In this document: positions 41,962 to 52,555 of the stretch, in pieces
Position numbering within the stretch: position 1 is the stretch's first letter
Layout: every line of letters starts with the position of its first letter
Assembly: GCF_023333585.1 (NCBI RefSeq)
Contig: NZ_JAIQZN010000015.1
Coordinates: 39,252-103,251, forward strand
Source of the DNA: Argonema antarcticum A004/B2
GTDB taxonomy: Bacteria > Cyanobacteriota > Cyanobacteriia > Cyanobacteriales > Aerosakkonemataceae
DNA: 64,000 nucleotides
Direction of reading: 5' to 3'
Translations under genes and position numbers: made by a program
The notes under the pieces: model-generated
The model's input: the letters and a program-made list of their open reading frames with translations, nothing else
What the model was told of the DNA's origin: nothing
Databases searched by the model: none

Positions 41962-44900
41962 ATGAACAGTTACGAATACCAGATTGGTGGTAGTTTGAAA
42001 AAAGATGCTCCTAGCTATGTGGAGCGGCAAGCTGATTGCGAACTTTATGAAGCCTTAAAAAATGGAGAGTTTTGCTACGTCCTCAACTCGCGGCAAATGG
42101 GAAAATCCTCGTTACTGGTGAGAATCAAGCATCGCCTCCAACAAGAAGGATTCCGCTGCACCGCGATCGACATGACTGGGATCGGCAGCGAAAATATTAC
42201 CCCACTGCAATGGTATAAGGGAGTAGTTGCTGACTTATGGTCGGGGTTCAATCTCGTTAAAAAAATAAATTTTAAAGCCTGGTGGCGAGAGCAAGAAGAA
42301 CTTTCTTATCTCCAGAGATTGAGCCGGTTTATTTCCGAAGTGCTGCTGGTGCAATTTCCTACAGAAAGAATTTTTATATTTGTTGATGAAATAGATAGTA
42401 TTCTGGGCTTAGATTTTCCAGTAGATGACTTTTTTGCACTGCTCAGATTCTGCTATAACCAAAGAGCGATCGCGCCGGAATACAACCGGATTACATGGGT
42501 GATATTTGGGGTGGCGACACCTTCCGATTTAATAGCAGATAAAAGTCGCACGCCGTTTAATATTGGCAAAGCGATCGATCTGAATGGATTTGCCATTGAA
42601 GAAGCCGCGCCATTAGCTAAAGGATTAGAAACTTATATTGAAAATACCCAGACAGTATTAAAAGAGGTATTGGAGTGGACAGGAGGACAGCCATTTTTAA
42701 CGCAAAAGTTATGTAAGTTGCTTAGAGGTAGTTGCGAACCGCTCAAGGATGTTTTGAATATTCCCACAGGGATGGAGGGATTTTGGGTGGAATCGGTGGT
42801 GCGATCGCGCATTATCGACAAGTGGGAATCCCAAGATGAGCCAGAGCATTTAAGGACAATACGCGATCGCATCCTCAGAAACGAACAACGCGCTGGCAGA
42901 TTGCTGGGCATATATCAGCAAATCTTACAAGGTGTGGAAATACCAACAGATGACAGTCGAGAACAAGTAGAACTCCTGCTGTCAGGTTTATTGGTGAAAC
43001 GACAATCTTTTCTGAAAGTAAGAAACCCGATTTATCAAGAAGTTTTTAATCTGGAATGGGTCGAAAAACAACTCAATTGTTTGCGTCCTTACTCCCAGGC
43101 TTATGACGCTTGGATGGCTTCCAAACAACAGGATGGTTCGCGACTGTTGCGGGGACAAGCTCTTAAAGAAGCCCAAATCTGGACGCTGGGTAAAAGCTTG
43201 AGCGATTTGGATTATCAATTCTTAGCTGCCTCTGTGGAATTAGACAGAGGCGAAGTTGAAATGCGGTTAGAGGCAGAACGAGCTAAAGAAGTTGAAGCCA
43301 GACTGGCAGAAGAACAAAAAAGACTGGCAGAGGAACAAAAGAGATTAGCACAAGAGAAAGAAAGCGCCTTCCGACAAAAGTTATTACTTATTGTAATCAC
43401 GATGGCATTGCTGCTTGCCTGTCTGTTGGGGATAGCGACTTATTCTCAGTACCGTCAAGCCACAAAAAGCGAGATCGAAGCGCTCGCTAAATCTTCTCAA
43501 ATTCTTTTTGTCTCGAATCAAGGGTTAGACGCGCTAGTAGAAGCAATCAGAGCAAAACGACAGCTGCAAAAACTCGGTGGGGTAAACGCAGAGATTGAGC
43601 ATCAGGTTGAGGAGGTTCTACAGCAGGCAGTTTATGGAGCCGTTGAGTACAATCAGTTGTCAGGGCAGAACAATGAGGTTACTAAAGCAGTTTTCAGTCC
43701 CGATGGCCAGCTAATTGCCTCCAGCGCTGGGGATAACACCGTCAAACTTTGGAAACGAGATGGTACCGCGCTGAGAACCCTGAAAGGTCATAGCGGTACT
43801 GTTTGGGGAGTGGCGTTCAGCCCTGATGGTGAGCTAATTGCCTCAAGTTCTAGGGACAAAACTGTCAAACTCTGGAACATCTGTAGAGGGGAAACATTTG
43901 GCGTGACAACCTCTGGTAAAGACACAAATCTATCGCCCAAATGCTTGGTTCCTACAACTTTAAGAGGTCATGGCGCTACAGTTTGGGAAGTTGCTTTCAG
44001 CCCTGACGGTCAGCTGATTGCCTCTGCGAGTGGAGACAAAACCGTCAAACTCTGGCAGCGAGATGGCAGGTTGTTGAGAACGCTCCAAGGGCATCAGGGA
44101 GAAGTTTATGCGATCGCTTTCAGCCCTGACGGTCAGCTGATTGCGTCGGCGAGTCAAGACAAGACGATCAAACTCTGGAGAATTGACGGTAGACTGCTAA
44201 AGACTGTGCGAGGACATAGGGATCGAGTTTACGGAGTTACTTTCTCTGCTGACGGAAAGATATTTGCCTCGGCAAGTTGGGACAAGACGATCAAACTCTG
44301 GAAGATTGACGGTAGTCTGCTAAATACCCTCCAAGGTCATAAAGATGCGGTTTATCAAGTGGCAATTAGCCCGAACGGTAAACTCGTTGCTTCTGCCAGT
44401 GGAGACAGAACCATCAAAATCTGGAAGATTGACGGTACTTTGTACAAGACCCTGGAAGGGACTGGAGATATAGTCCACGGAGTTGCTTTTAGCCCTGACG
44501 GGAATTTGGTCGCCTCAGCCAGTTGGAATGGGCCGATCAGACTTTGGAAGATTGACAGCGCTTTGTACAAGACTCTCAAGGGGCATACAGATCCGGTTTA
44601 CGCAGTGAAATTTAGTCCTGATGGAAAGACAATTGCCACAGTTAGTGGGGACAAATTCATCAAACTCTGGCGGCGAGATGGTAGTCTGCTAAGAACTTTC
44701 CAAAGGCATAACGATAAAGTTTTCGGAGTTGATTTCAGCCCTGATGGAGAGATAATTGCTACGGGCGGTTATGACAACACTGTTAAACTCTGGGGATTTG
44801 ATGGTAGCCTGCTCAAGACTTTCCGAGGTCATAGCGATCGCGTCTTCAGTGTTAATTTTAGCCCGGACGGTCAGACTATAGCCTCGGCGAGTGGGGATAA

Positions 44901-45642
44901 AACTGTCAAAATCTGGAAGATTGACGGCACTGAACTTGCCACCCTTCAAGGACATAAAGATGAAGTTTACGGAGTCGCGTTCAGTCCCGATGGACAGACT
45001 CTAGCTTCGACAAGCTTGGATGGTACGGTCAAGCTTTGGGGACAAGATACTACAGCTTTAACCGATGGGAAACTGCACTACAGGCTTCTACATAGCTTAA
45101 GCGGACATGGTAACGAAGTAGGAGGAGTGGCATTCAGTCCTAACGGAAAGATAATTGCCTCAGCTGGTTTAGACGGCACGGTCAAACTTTGGCACACGGA
45201 TGGCATAGAGCTTTATACTTTTAGAGGCCATAGCGCTGGGGTTTGGGGAGTTGCTTTCAGTCCTGACGGTCAGATAATTGCCTCGGCAGATTTAGACGGC
45301 AAGGTGAAACTTTGGCAGAGTGATGGTAGAGAGCTTCGTACTTTAAAGGAACATAGCAATGGCGTTTTCGGAGTTGTCTTTAGTCCTGATGGGAAGACGA
45401 TCGCTTCGGCGGGTCAGGATAAGACGGTGATTTTGTGGGATGTGGAGGATATTTTCAATCTTGACCCACTGGGATATGGTTGCGATTGGGTGCGGGATTA
45501 TCTGCGAACGAATGCAAAGGTGGATTTGAGCGATCGCCATCTGTGCGATGGAGTGGGTAACTGGTATAGAACCTATGCGAAAAATATTTGGATTCGCGAT
45601 CGCACTCTGAGTGTCCCACCGTCAGGGCAATATTCTCAATAG
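41962..45642 (+). CDS. AAA-like ATPase fused to 14 WD40 repeats, third paralogue
   Basis: 1226 residues with the same order as the two genes at 20-29 kb: [21 protein letters not shown]-loop [11 protein letters not shown], Walker [15 protein letters not shown], coiled coil with duplicated RLAEEQK units, one transmembrane helix ([20 protein letters not shown]), fourteen WD40 units, then [18 protein letters not shown] and an extra tail of about 28 residues. Its ATPase half is more diverged than the other two are from each other. An in-frame repeat insertion (43881-43947) adds [19 protein letters not shown] to the loop of the second WD unit. It lies outside the duplicated block and on the opposite strand. 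Predicted membrane-tethered STAND-type sensor of unknown ligand. Confidence 0.9.
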   Translation: MNSYEYQIGGSLKKDAPSYVERQADCELYEALKNGEFCYVLNSRQMGKSSLLVRIKHRLQQEGFRCTAIDMTGIGSENITPLQWYKGVVADLWSGFNLVKKINFKAWWREQEELSYLQRLSRFISEVLLVQFPTERIFIFVDEIDSILGLDFPVDDFFALLRFCYNQRAIAPEYNRITWVIFGVATPSDLIADKSRTPFNIGKAIDLNGFAIEEAAPLAKGLETYIENTQTVLKEVLEWTGGQPFLTQKLCKLLRGSCEPLKDVLNIPTGMEGFWVESVVRSRIIDKWESQDEPEHLRTIRDRILRNEQRAGRLLGIYQQILQGVEIPTDDSREQVELLLSGLLVKRQSFLKVRNPIYQEVFNLEWVEKQLNCLRPYSQAYDAWMASKQQDGSRLLRGQALKEAQIWTLGKSLSDLDYQFLAASVELDRGEVEMRLEAERAKEVEARLAEEQKRLAEEQKRLAQEKESAFRQKLLLIVITMALLLACLLGIATYSQYRQATKSEIEALAKSSQILFVSNQGLDALVEAIRAKRQLQKLGGVNAEIEHQVEEVLQQAVYGAVEYNQLSGQNNEVTKAVFSPDGQLIASSAGDNTVKLWKRDGTALRTLKGHSGTVWGVAFSPDGELIASSSRDKTVKLWNICRGETFGVTTSGKDTNLSPKCLVPTTLRGHGATVWEVAFSPDGQLIASASGDKTVKLWQRDGRLLRTLQGHQGEVYAIAFSPDGQLIASASQDKTIKLWRIDGRLLKTVRGHRDRVYGVTFSADGKIFASASWDKTIKLWKIDGSLLNTLQGHKDAVYQVAISPNGKLVASASGDRTIKIWKIDGTLYKTLEGTGDIVHGVAFSPDGNLVASASWNGPIRLWKIDSALYKTLKGHTDPVYAVKFSPDGKTIATVSGDKFIKLWRRDGSLLRTFQRHNDKVFGVDFSPDGEIIATGGYDNTVKLWGFDGSLLKTFRGHSDRVFSVNFSPDGQTIASASGDKTVKIWKIDGTELATLQGHKDEVYGVAFSPDGQTLASTSLDGTVKLWGQDTTALTDGKLHYRLLHSLSGHGNEVGGVAFSPNGKIIASAGLDGTVKLWHTDGIELYTFRGHSAGVWGVAFSPDGQIIASADLDGKVKLWQSDGRELRTLKEHSNGVFGVVFSPDGKTIASAGQDKTVILWDVEDIFNLDPLGYGCDWVRDYLRTNAKVDLSDRHLCDGVGNWYRTYAKNIWIRDRTLSVPPSGQYSQ

Positions 45643-45682
45643 CTGAGTTTGAAAAAGAGCGATCGCGTCGATCCTGCTATGT

Positions 45683-45714
45683 CTGGAAACCGGGTTTCTT
45701 TAAGAACCCTGGTT
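45683..45714. repeat. Dispersed repeat family 1, copy f
   Basis: GGAAACCGGGTTTCTTTAAG and AACCCTGGTTT form a short hairpin between two convergent genes; it may terminate both. Confidence 0.7.
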
Positions 45715-45758
45715 TATTTGGTAGTTATTCAAAAAAGCACGATCGCTCCCCCGTCCTC

Positions 45759-46685
45759 TCAACTACTAGATTCCCCACCAAACCTAGCCACTATTTCCTG
45801 ACGAGAAAGTGTCAGCAGCAGTCGAGTCAACTCCTCTGGCGACAACTGTAACAAAGGCGTTATTGTTCGGGAAAGTTGCTCATCAAGAGAATCAAATCTA
45901 ACCCTCAGAAGGTTTTCAACCATCTGCTGCCGTTCTTCTTGTCTGCCTTCCTGTCTGCCTTCCTGTCTGCCTTCTCGTAAAGTATCTTCCCGCCAACGTA
46001 CATAAGCTGATGAAAAGTTCATAAGTAATTCCTCCTCTTCTTCATTTAAATTTTGACTTATTTCTAGGCTGATCCGCCAGTTAGCCACAACCTCTAAGAT
46101 GTTTCTCTTGAACGGGTGGTTTTCCGGCAGTGCATTCACCTCATTCACCGCCTGTTGCTGAACCGTTTTACGTCCCAAAAGCCGCAACCACAGAGTTTCT
46201 TCTGTCGCCGGAATTTGGTTAATTGCTACCAGGGCCGATCGCAATCCCGCTGGTAGAAAATAAACCCCACTAGGCCAATTTCCTTCAGGGTCAACTTTGG
46301 CACCAAAGGCATCCAGTACATTTTCAGAACAGGAAGGAGATAAAATCCACAAACGAGGCAGTTCATCTTCTGTTACGGATCTTTCTTCCCGCCTTGCTTC
46401 ACGCTGGAAATCGCCTTGCATGGCAAATAATTTAATCAGGCATCGACGCACTTCCGACCAGTTTGGCGGATTGCGGAAAGGCTCGATCAGACAGGCAGTT
46501 GAAGCCATTTTAGCAATCAAACCCAAAAATTCCAAGTTTGTTTTCGGTGCTGTGCCTGGTGAAAACCAAACATCTATTTGACGAACTTCAGCAGTTACTT
46601 CTCGACTGACTATTACGTCACCCAGAGGCCCTAATAGTTCGCTGAGATAGTGTTTGGCAAATTGATCGTGAAAGTTTCTAGTCAT
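45759..46685 (-). CDS. Rpn/PD-(D/E)XK-like protein with repetitive C-terminus
   Basis: 308 residues. The N-terminus (FAKHYLSELLGPLGDVIVSR and RQIDVWFSPG) looks like the PD-(D/E)XK nuclease-like domain of cyanobacterial proteins often mis-named flagellar assembly protein H. The C-terminus has an EGRQ-type repeat (LREGRQEGRQEGRQEERQQ) from a 12-bp DNA repeat, then a helical tail (LLQLSPEELTRLLLTLSRQE) common to that group. The start overlaps the stop of the SWIM gene by 4 bp (46682-46685), so it is translationally coupled to the SWIM-SNF2 pair. Nuclease activity is inferred only; the catalytic residues are not certain. Confidence 0.75.
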   Translation of the reverse strand: MTRNFHDQFAKHYLSELLGPLGDVIVSREVTAEVRQIDVWFSPGTAPKTNLEFLGLIAKMASTACLIEPFRNPPNWSEVRRCLIKLFAMQGDFQREARREERSVTEDELPRLWILSPSCSENVLDAFGAKVDPEGNWPSGVYFLPAGLRSALVAINQIPATEETLWLRLLGRKTVQQQAVNEVNALPENHPFKRNILEVVANWRISLEISQNLNEEEEELLMNFSSAYVRWREDTLREGRQEGRQEGRQEERQQMVENLLRVRFDSLDEQLSRTITPLLQLSPEELTRLLLTLSRQEIVARFGGESSS

Positions 46686-47515
46686 TCTCCTACCTTCATT
46701 GCCGAAATAATTGCCTGCTGACTCACCGCCTTGTAAACACTATCCAAATACTGCATCACAGCCTTAGTTGAAGCCGGATTAGATTCGGGATTTTTCGTCG
46801 CATCATTTGCTAAGGGGATATTTCCCAAAACATCTAAAACAGTCTCGTTACTCGGCGGCGGTACAATCACAACTAGGGCAGATTCTAAAGGCTCATCATA
46901 TTGCCAAAATCTATCAATTTTTAGAGAATATTGGGGTTGGTAAATAGGAGTTTCTCCCTTGTTCCCCCGATCAATAGAGCCTCGACTTCGCATCTGTCGG
47001 AGTGCTTCGATAATTTGTTCCTTAGTGCGACCACGGAGCTGAAATAATACAAAGGGGTCTTCGCCGAAGCGATCGGCTAACAAATAATATACCGCTCCAA
47101 TATGTTTGCAGGGATTAGCTTGATCGGGACAACTGCACTGACTGCGAACATCATCCAGTCTGAATGGAAACAAACTCAAACCATTTCCAGTGAAGACTTG
47201 CTCAATATTGCTTGGCATTTCTCCTGCTAATAGTTTAGCAGAAAATATCGCTTTTTGGGACATTGTTTCAATTACATATTGCCATTCTTCATCGGTGAAG
47301 GATTCCAGCCATATAGAAACTTGATAAGGTTCTATTTCTGTTCCCTGAACTCTGGCAAATACCTTTTGAGTTTGAAACTCAATGCTGAGGACGTTTCCCT
47401 GCCTTGCATAGACCCGCGCACGTTCCAAACGCTTTTTGAAACGGTAGGAATCTAGGAGTTCCAGCCAGCGTTCTACCCACCATTCGCGACTGATTTCAGT
47501 ATAGCTATTTGTCAT
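46682..47515 (-). CDS. SWIM zinc-finger protein
   Basis: 277 residues. The SWIM motif CxC-x6-CxH is complete: CSCPDQANPCKHIGAVYYLL. N-terminal EWWVERWLELLDSYRFKKRL and VQGTEIEPYQVSIWLESF fit the bacterial SWIM family that is regularly encoded next to SNF2 ATPases. The motif probably chelates zinc and binds DNA or protein. The start (ATGA) overlaps the SNF2 stop at 47512-47515, and its own stop overlaps the following gene, so the three proteins are likely made together and may form a complex. Confidence 0.93.
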   Translation of the reverse strand: MTNSYTEISREWWVERWLELLDSYRFKKRLERARVYARQGNVLSIEFQTQKVFARVQGTEIEPYQVSIWLESFTDEEWQYVIETMSQKAIFSAKLLAGEMPSNIEQVFTGNGLSLFPFRLDDVRSQCSCPDQANPCKHIGAVYYLLADRFGEDPFVLFQLRGRTKEQIIEALRQMRSRGSIDRGNKGETPIYQPQYSLKIDRFWQYDEPLESALVVIVPPPSNETVLDVLGNIPLANDATKNPESNPASTKAVMQYLDSVYKAVSQQAIISAMKVGE

Positions 47516-50500
47516 TCTGCCTCCTCGTCAATCACAGCACTGCGATCGAGCAATAGTAAGTTACGCAATTGATTGGTATCCAATTCGGTCAGCCAATGTT
47601 CGCCAGCACCTACAACTTGTTCGGCTAGTGCTTTTTTACTTTCAATCAAATCGTGGATTTTTTCTTCCAAAGTGCCATTACAGACAAATTTATGCACTTG
47701 AACATTGCGAGTTTGACCGATGCGAAATACCCGGTCTGTTGCCTGATTTTCTACGGCGGGATTCCACCATCTGTCGAAGTGAAAAACATGATTTGCCCGC
47801 GTCAAGTTAAGGCCAACACCACCAGCTTTGAGGGAAAGAATCATGATTCTTGGCCCTTGCGGATCGTTTTGGAATCTGTCTATCATTTCTTCTCTTTGGT
47901 TTTTGGTAGTGCTGCCATATAAAAACAGGATTTCTCGGCCAAGTTGCTTTTCCAAATGCGGTTTGAGCAGTTTTCCCCATTCGGCAAATTGAGTGAAAAT
48001 TAAAGCGCGTTCGGCAAAGCCGTTGCGTAGGGAATCGCCTTCCAAAATTAATTCTTCCAACATTTCCTCCAGACGCTGAAGCTTTCCAGAACGATGTCGA
48101 TCGCCTACTGTTGCTTCCTTTAGAAATTGTGCTGGATGATTGCAGATTTGTTTCAATTTTACTAACAGCGCTAAAATCATTCCTCGTCGTTGAATACCAT
48201 CAGATTCTTCAATTTGTGCTAGAGATTCTTCGACCAATTTTTGATAAAGCGTTGCTTGTTCCTCAGCCAGACCGCAAAAGACGGTCATTTCTTGTTTTTC
48301 TGGCAAATCTTGAATGATTTCGCGGTCACTTTTGAGGCGACGAAGGATAAAGGGTTGGACGAGCGATCGCAATGTCTTTAAAGAATTTGTATCGCCATAC
48401 TTTTCAATGGGAATTCCAAATCGGCGCTGGAAGAAATTACGCTGTCCCAAATAACCTGGATTGAGAAAATCTAAAATTGACCACAGTTCTTGCAGCCTAT
48501 TTTCCACTGGCGTTCCTGTCAGCGCAATGCGAAATGTACTTGACAATTGCCGCAAAGCTTGGGACTGCTTTGTTTCGGGATTTTTGATGTTTTGGGCTTC
48601 ATCTAGCACTACACCCTGCCAAGAAATGCTTTGCAAATCTTTGGCATCTCGAAAAGCTAGTGCATAACTGGTGATAATCAAATCCTTATCTTCGATCGCT
48701 TTAGCAAAGACTTTTCCTTTAGCGCGTTTATCACCGTGATGCACCAAAACTTTTAAAGTCGGGCCGAATTTTTTAACTTCTCTTTCCCAGTTACCTAAAA
48801 CTGATGTTGGACAGACTAGCAGTGTTGGTTTTTCCAGTGCATCTTCTTCTTTGAGATGCAGTAGAAAAGCAATAGTTTGAATGGTGTTATGGCAAAGAAT
48901 GTTGTTAGCAACGAAATTGTGATGTTCGCTTACCTCAAAATCGTACACCCACCCATTATAATCGATATCTTCAATTGACTCGATTTGGCAATAAAAAACT
49001 TCTCGATCGAGAAGAGATTGCAAGTGTTCTCTAGTTAGATTCAACAGTTGTGGATCTAACTGTGCGTAAGCTTCCAGGGTCTGAGTCGTCCATTTGGAAG
49101 GTTTTAGCTGCCGATAATTTTGCTCTGCTTCCCCACTCAGGATGCGATCGAATCCAGCGACAACTCGTGACAAGCTGGTGTGCGAAAATTGCTGCGATCC
49201 GTTGATGTAGACATTGTTAGGTATCCCAAAATGCCGTATAGGGAGCTTTGTTGACTCAACTATCTGAGCCATTATGTTTGAAGCTGGAATTCCTTCTACA
49301 TTAGTGTTGCTTACCCGTTGACAAATATCTGCCAATTTTCGCTGTTTGTCTGGATTGCTAAATTCTATTTCTTGCAAAAACCTGCGGGCGCTATTTCCTC
49401 CCAGCGTGCCAATGTAATAAGTACGAAAAATTCCCGTGCCATTAGTAGCGCGTTTTTGTTTGGCAGCTATTCTTAACCAAATACCAAAGCGCCGGAGTAG
49501 GGTAGAAAGTTGCTGGATTAATAGGGGTGATGCTGTAGCAATTTCGATACTCCGCATACTGGAAACTACGGCGGATTCAGCATCGAAATAATTTCGCAGG
49601 AAAATACGCACGCTATTCAAATCTGCCTGCATGATGAAGGGGGGAATTGATTTGTCACGCGATCGCTTGCCCCATTGATACCCCTTACTTTCTAGAAATC
49701 GTCGATACGCCTGACTGTTTATCTGAAGGACAGGAACTTTTCCGGGAAAAATACGTATGTCAGGACGATTGATTTTGAGGTTATAGCGCTTACCGATGCG
49801 ATTGAATATTTGGAGTAATTCTTCTAAACGCCCAATATCTTTTTGCGATATCGTGACTGTTCCCCGATTTTCTAACTCATAACCTTCGCCGATTTGCCAA
49901 GCTAGAAACTTAACTATATCTGCATCTTCTGCTTTTCCTTCCCAAACCAACTCGCCCGGTACGCAGATATAATCTCCTACTAAGAGGTTATTTGTCCAAC
50001 CTCGATCGGTCAGTAATTTGTGACGACGGGTAATAGCGATCGCGCTGCCATCTTTTAGCGTTACTTTCCGCAATTTCTCCTGCACTTGCTGTCGGTAAAG
50101 CCGTCGGATGGGAGCCAGCACAATTTTACCTGTATTGTCGTCGATCGCATTCACAAGCAATGACTCAGCCGGAGTAGCCCAAAATCCCTCGCCGTCGAAC
50201 TTTGCATCCTCAGAATAAGCTTCCCAAATTTCTTCTGCTTTTCGCAGCATTCCATTAACAAAAATGAGAGAATCTGGACTCAAGCATTTTCCCAATCCCA
50301 TATCGTCCGCGAGACAAGCACCTAAGCTCCAACGCTCTAAAAAAGCTAGCCACCCAGCACCTAATGCTTGATATGGACGCAATTGACCTTGGAAAGTGGC
50401 AGGAACTTCGATCGCTTCTACCTTCTTATTGCCAGTTAGAGTTGTAATCAACTCCTGTAGCGCCCCCGATGCCTCAAAGCTGACAACTGGCAGTTTTTCA

Positions 50501-52194
50501 ATTGTTTGAGTATCGCCACTACCAAGGCGCAGCGCATCTTCTAGGGAGAGGGATACCTCGTCTTTGCGACTGACAAAAAATGCTTGTGCTGCTTTGATAT
50601 CTTGCGATCGCAATTCTACCCACTCCCCGTTGATTTCCGCCAGTGGCGTCTTAAGCGCTACCAAGCGATCGAATTCCTTCTTCGATAGTTTTTGTCCGCC
50701 AATAGATAATTCCCATTTAAAGTTCAGTAGACTCTGCAAACCCAAACGCTCATTCTTTTTGATTTGGGGAGTATCTGCTTTTATACTCAAACCTAAACGA
50801 CTTGCCCAACCGTCGCGATTTGCTAAACTGGGCGGCAAAATTACCCCTAATCCGCTATCTTGGAAGCGCCAAGAACCCGTTTTGATAAATTCGTATGCTT
50901 GCAACGGATTGAGGCGACAAAACTGGGGAGATGGAGTTTCCAAACTGGGTTCGATCGCAGGCATTAGTCGAGCTGCTAACCCCAAACCTCTGAGTAAAGT
51001 TTCTTGGGGTAATTTGATATTTCTGCCTTGGAAAACCAGACGCTCAACTGCATTATTCCAGATAGTTGCCGCATCTACCAAAAATTCTGGGTCATCTACG
51101 GCTTGCAAACAATATTCTAACGTCCAATCTGTTTCGCCTTGTTTTGGAGGATGAACTTTAAAGCAGGTGCAAAACAAACTTTGACCAGTCAAGAATGGTT
51201 TTAATGGTGCAATCCAGCTATTGAGGGTTGCTTGCAAACGTTCCGCTGCCTGGGCTTCTGCCGTTATCATACCAGACTGGTTTCCCAACCCTTTGAGCCA
51301 CTCTCCCACAACCGATTCTGTAGTTGGTGGAGACTGTGTACTTGCAACATTTCGCACTTGGGCATCTATTGTGTTACTTAAGAATTGCAGCAACAGTTTT
51401 TTTGGTTCTAGCGGCAAATCGATACTGGGATCTGAAAATTTCTCTCCCAGTCCCTGATAAGTGCGGCAAGCAGCGGGCATCTGCTGGGCGAATTTTTGCA
51501 GGCGATCTCGATCGGCGGCGCTATCAATAACTGGTTGCCAGGAAGCGATCGCATTCCCATCTTCAGTTTGCTTAAGTGTTGGTAAAAATTTACACCGCGC
51601 TAGTAAATCAATACTCCACCGCGCTATATGCGACCAAAAACGTAAATCTCTGCCCAAAAACGAGTCAGATCCGTTAACTGAGCCAAGAGGTAAAGCAGTC
51701 AAAAATGCGATCGCTTCCAGAGAATTCAGACAAATTCCCTCAACTTGCCAAGGATACAGATATTCCAAAAGCGAAATATCCTCATCTGTACTTTCAGAAA
51801 GTGCCGTTCCCGAATGCCAGGGAGAAATTGGCTCGTTATTTTCTGGATCGATATGACTTGGTAATGCCAAAGTTTGTAATTGCCATCGCCTCGAAGATAG
51901 AGAACGATCGCTGCTAGCAACCTTTGTTTTCCGACTTTGCTTGGTAACAGTTTTACCTGAAGAAGAAGATGCTTCATCTGGTAGAAGAAAAACATCATCA
52001 GGCAAAACCTGGCTCAGATGAGGTAAAGATTTCAAGTAGGCGATCGTATCCGCTGGATTCATCGCCAATGGATGAGGCGGCACAGTTCCAGATTGAGAAG
52101 AAGACCCAGTAGTAATTCTGCGCCAAGTTTCTCCCCAAATGAATAGATAACCACCCTGAGATTGAACTAACCAACTACCGTGTAAAATTGCCAT
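47512..52194 (-). CDS. SNF2-family DNA-dependent ATPase interrupted by an intein
   Basis: 1560 residues before splicing. The N-terminal 600 residues are the SNF2-associated region. The extein ATPase has a P-loop split as LADDMGLGK / TIQTIAFLL by an intein. Motif II LDEAQNIKN, LTGTPVENRLQELWSILDF, the C-lobe GSTTKNQREEMIDRFQ and SLKAGGVGLNLTRANHV, and DRWWNPAVENQATDRVFRIG are all present. After splicing the protein is about 1093 residues. SNF2 ATPases translocate on duplex DNA and remodel nucleoprotein. It is followed by a SWIM and an Rpn-like gene with 4-bp overlaps. The function of this three-gene set in cyanobacteria is not established. Confidence 0.95.
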   Translation of the reverse strand: MAILHGSWLVQSQGGYLFIWGETWRRITTGSSSQSGTVPPHPLAMNPADTIAYLKSLPHLSQVLPDDVFLLPDEASSSSGKTVTKQSRKTKVASSDRSLSSRRWQLQTLALPSHIDPENNEPISPWHSGTALSESTDEDISLLEYLYPWQVEGICLNSLEAIAFLTALPLGSVNGSDSFLGRDLRFWSHIARWSIDLLARCKFLPTLKQTEDGNAIASWQPVIDSAADRDRLQKFAQQMPAACRTYQGLGEKFSDPSIDLPLEPKKLLLQFLSNTIDAQVRNVASTQSPPTTESVVGEWLKGLGNQSGMITAEAQAAERLQATLNSWIAPLKPFLTGQSLFCTCFKVHPPKQGETDWTLEYCLQAVDDPEFLVDAATIWNNAVERLVFQGRNIKLPQETLLRGLGLAARLMPAIEPSLETPSPQFCRLNPLQAYEFIKTGSWRFQDSGLGVILPPSLANRDGWASRLGLSIKADTPQIKKNERLGLQSLLNFKWELSIGGQKLSKKEFDRLVALKTPLAEINGEWVELRSQDIKAAQAFFVSRKDEVSLSLEDALRLGSGDTQTIEKLPVVSFEASGALQELITTLTGNKKVEAIEVPATFQGQLRPYQALGAGWLAFLERWSLGACLADDMGLGKCLSPDSLIFVNGMLRKAEEIWEAYSEDAKFDGEGFWATPAESLLVNAIDDNTGKIVLAPIRRLYRQQVQEKLRKVTLKDGSAIAITRRHKLLTDRGWTNNLLVGDYICVPGELVWEGKAEDADIVKFLAWQIGEGYELENRGTVTISQKDIGRLEELLQIFNRIGKRYNLKINRPDIRIFPGKVPVLQINSQAYRRFLESKGYQWGKRSRDKSIPPFIMQADLNSVRIFLRNYFDAESAVVSSMRSIEIATASPLLIQQLSTLLRRFGIWLRIAAKQKRATNGTGIFRTYYIGTLGGNSARRFLQEIEFSNPDKQRKLADICQRVSNTNVEGIPASNIMAQIVESTKLPIRHFGIPNNVYINGSQQFSHTSLSRVVAGFDRILSGEAEQNYRQLKPSKWTTQTLEAYAQLDPQLLNLTREHLQSLLDREVFYCQIESIEDIDYNGWVYDFEVSEHHNFVANNILCHNTIQTIAFLLHLKEEDALEKPTLLVCPTSVLGNWEREVKKFGPTLKVLVHHGDKRAKGKVFAKAIEDKDLIITSYALAFRDAKDLQSISWQGVVLDEAQNIKNPETKQSQALRQLSSTFRIALTGTPVENRLQELWSILDFLNPGYLGQRNFFQRRFGIPIEKYGDTNSLKTLRSLVQPFILRRLKSDREIIQDLPEKQEMTVFCGLAEEQATLYQKLVEESLAQIEESDGIQRRGMILALLVKLKQICNHPAQFLKEATVGDRHRSGKLQRLEEMLEELILEGDSLRNGFAERALIFTQFAEWGKLLKPHLEKQLGREILFLYGSTTKNQREEMIDRFQNDPQGPRIMILSLKAGGVGLNLTRANHVFHFDRWWNPAVENQATDRVFRIGQTRNVQVHKFVCNGTLEEKIHDLIESKKALAEQVVGAGEHWLTELDTNQLRNLLLLDRSAVIDEEAE
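48886..50286 (-). other. Intein (467 residues) in the SNF2 P-loop with LAGLIDADG-type endonuclease domain
   Basis: Residues 637-1103. Block A: Cys637 in CLSPDSLIFVNG, directly after GLGK. Block B: AIAITRRHKLLTDRGW. Two degenerate dodecapeptides: FLAWQIGEGYE (Glu for Asp) and FLRNYFDAES. Block F: YDFEVSEHHNFVANN. Block G: ILCHN, followed by the +1 residue Thr1104. All splicing residues (Cys1, block-B His, penultimate His, terminal Asn, +1 Thr) are present, so splicing should restore GLGKTIQT. Endonuclease activity is uncertain because the first dodecapeptide is degenerate. Confidence 0.95.
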
Positions 52195-52555
52195 TTAGAA
52201 ACTTCTCAAACTTTTGCGTAAACAGTATCACTCATTCGATTTTGGATGAAAGGATTTTGGATTATCCCCACGACTGAAAGTCAGTTGCTCAAGACAGACA
52301 TTTTTGGTTTTCAGTCATTAATCATCGATAGTTTGCGATCGACATTAGAATTAAATTTCAATTTTAAATCTAAAATCTGCCCCTCTTACCCCCTCCCCTC
52401 TTACCCCCTCCCCTCTGCTCAAATAGCATAGTAAGTACCGAAGAGCCGGACTTTTGACTTTTGACTTTTGACTTTTGACTTCCGCGTAGCGGCCCTAGCC
52501 CCTAGATCAGTGCTAGGATTGCCACAGATAAAGAAGTGTAATACAAAAGGACCGA
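52195..52555. other. Promoter/leader region between SNF2 operon and pnp
   Basis: 361 bp with no gene. It holds pyrimidine-rich CCCTCTTACCCCCTCC repeats (52381-52420), a CTTTTGA heptamer run (52450-52480), and the pnp ribosome site AAAAGGACCGA. Because the genes diverge, promoters of both should be here, but no strong hexamer pair was picked out. Confidence 0.6.

Noticed and set aside
45588..45851. Plus-strand frame after the third WD40 gene
   Set aside because: It overlaps the WD40 gene end, a family-1 repeat and the 3' end of the opposite gene; no independent support.
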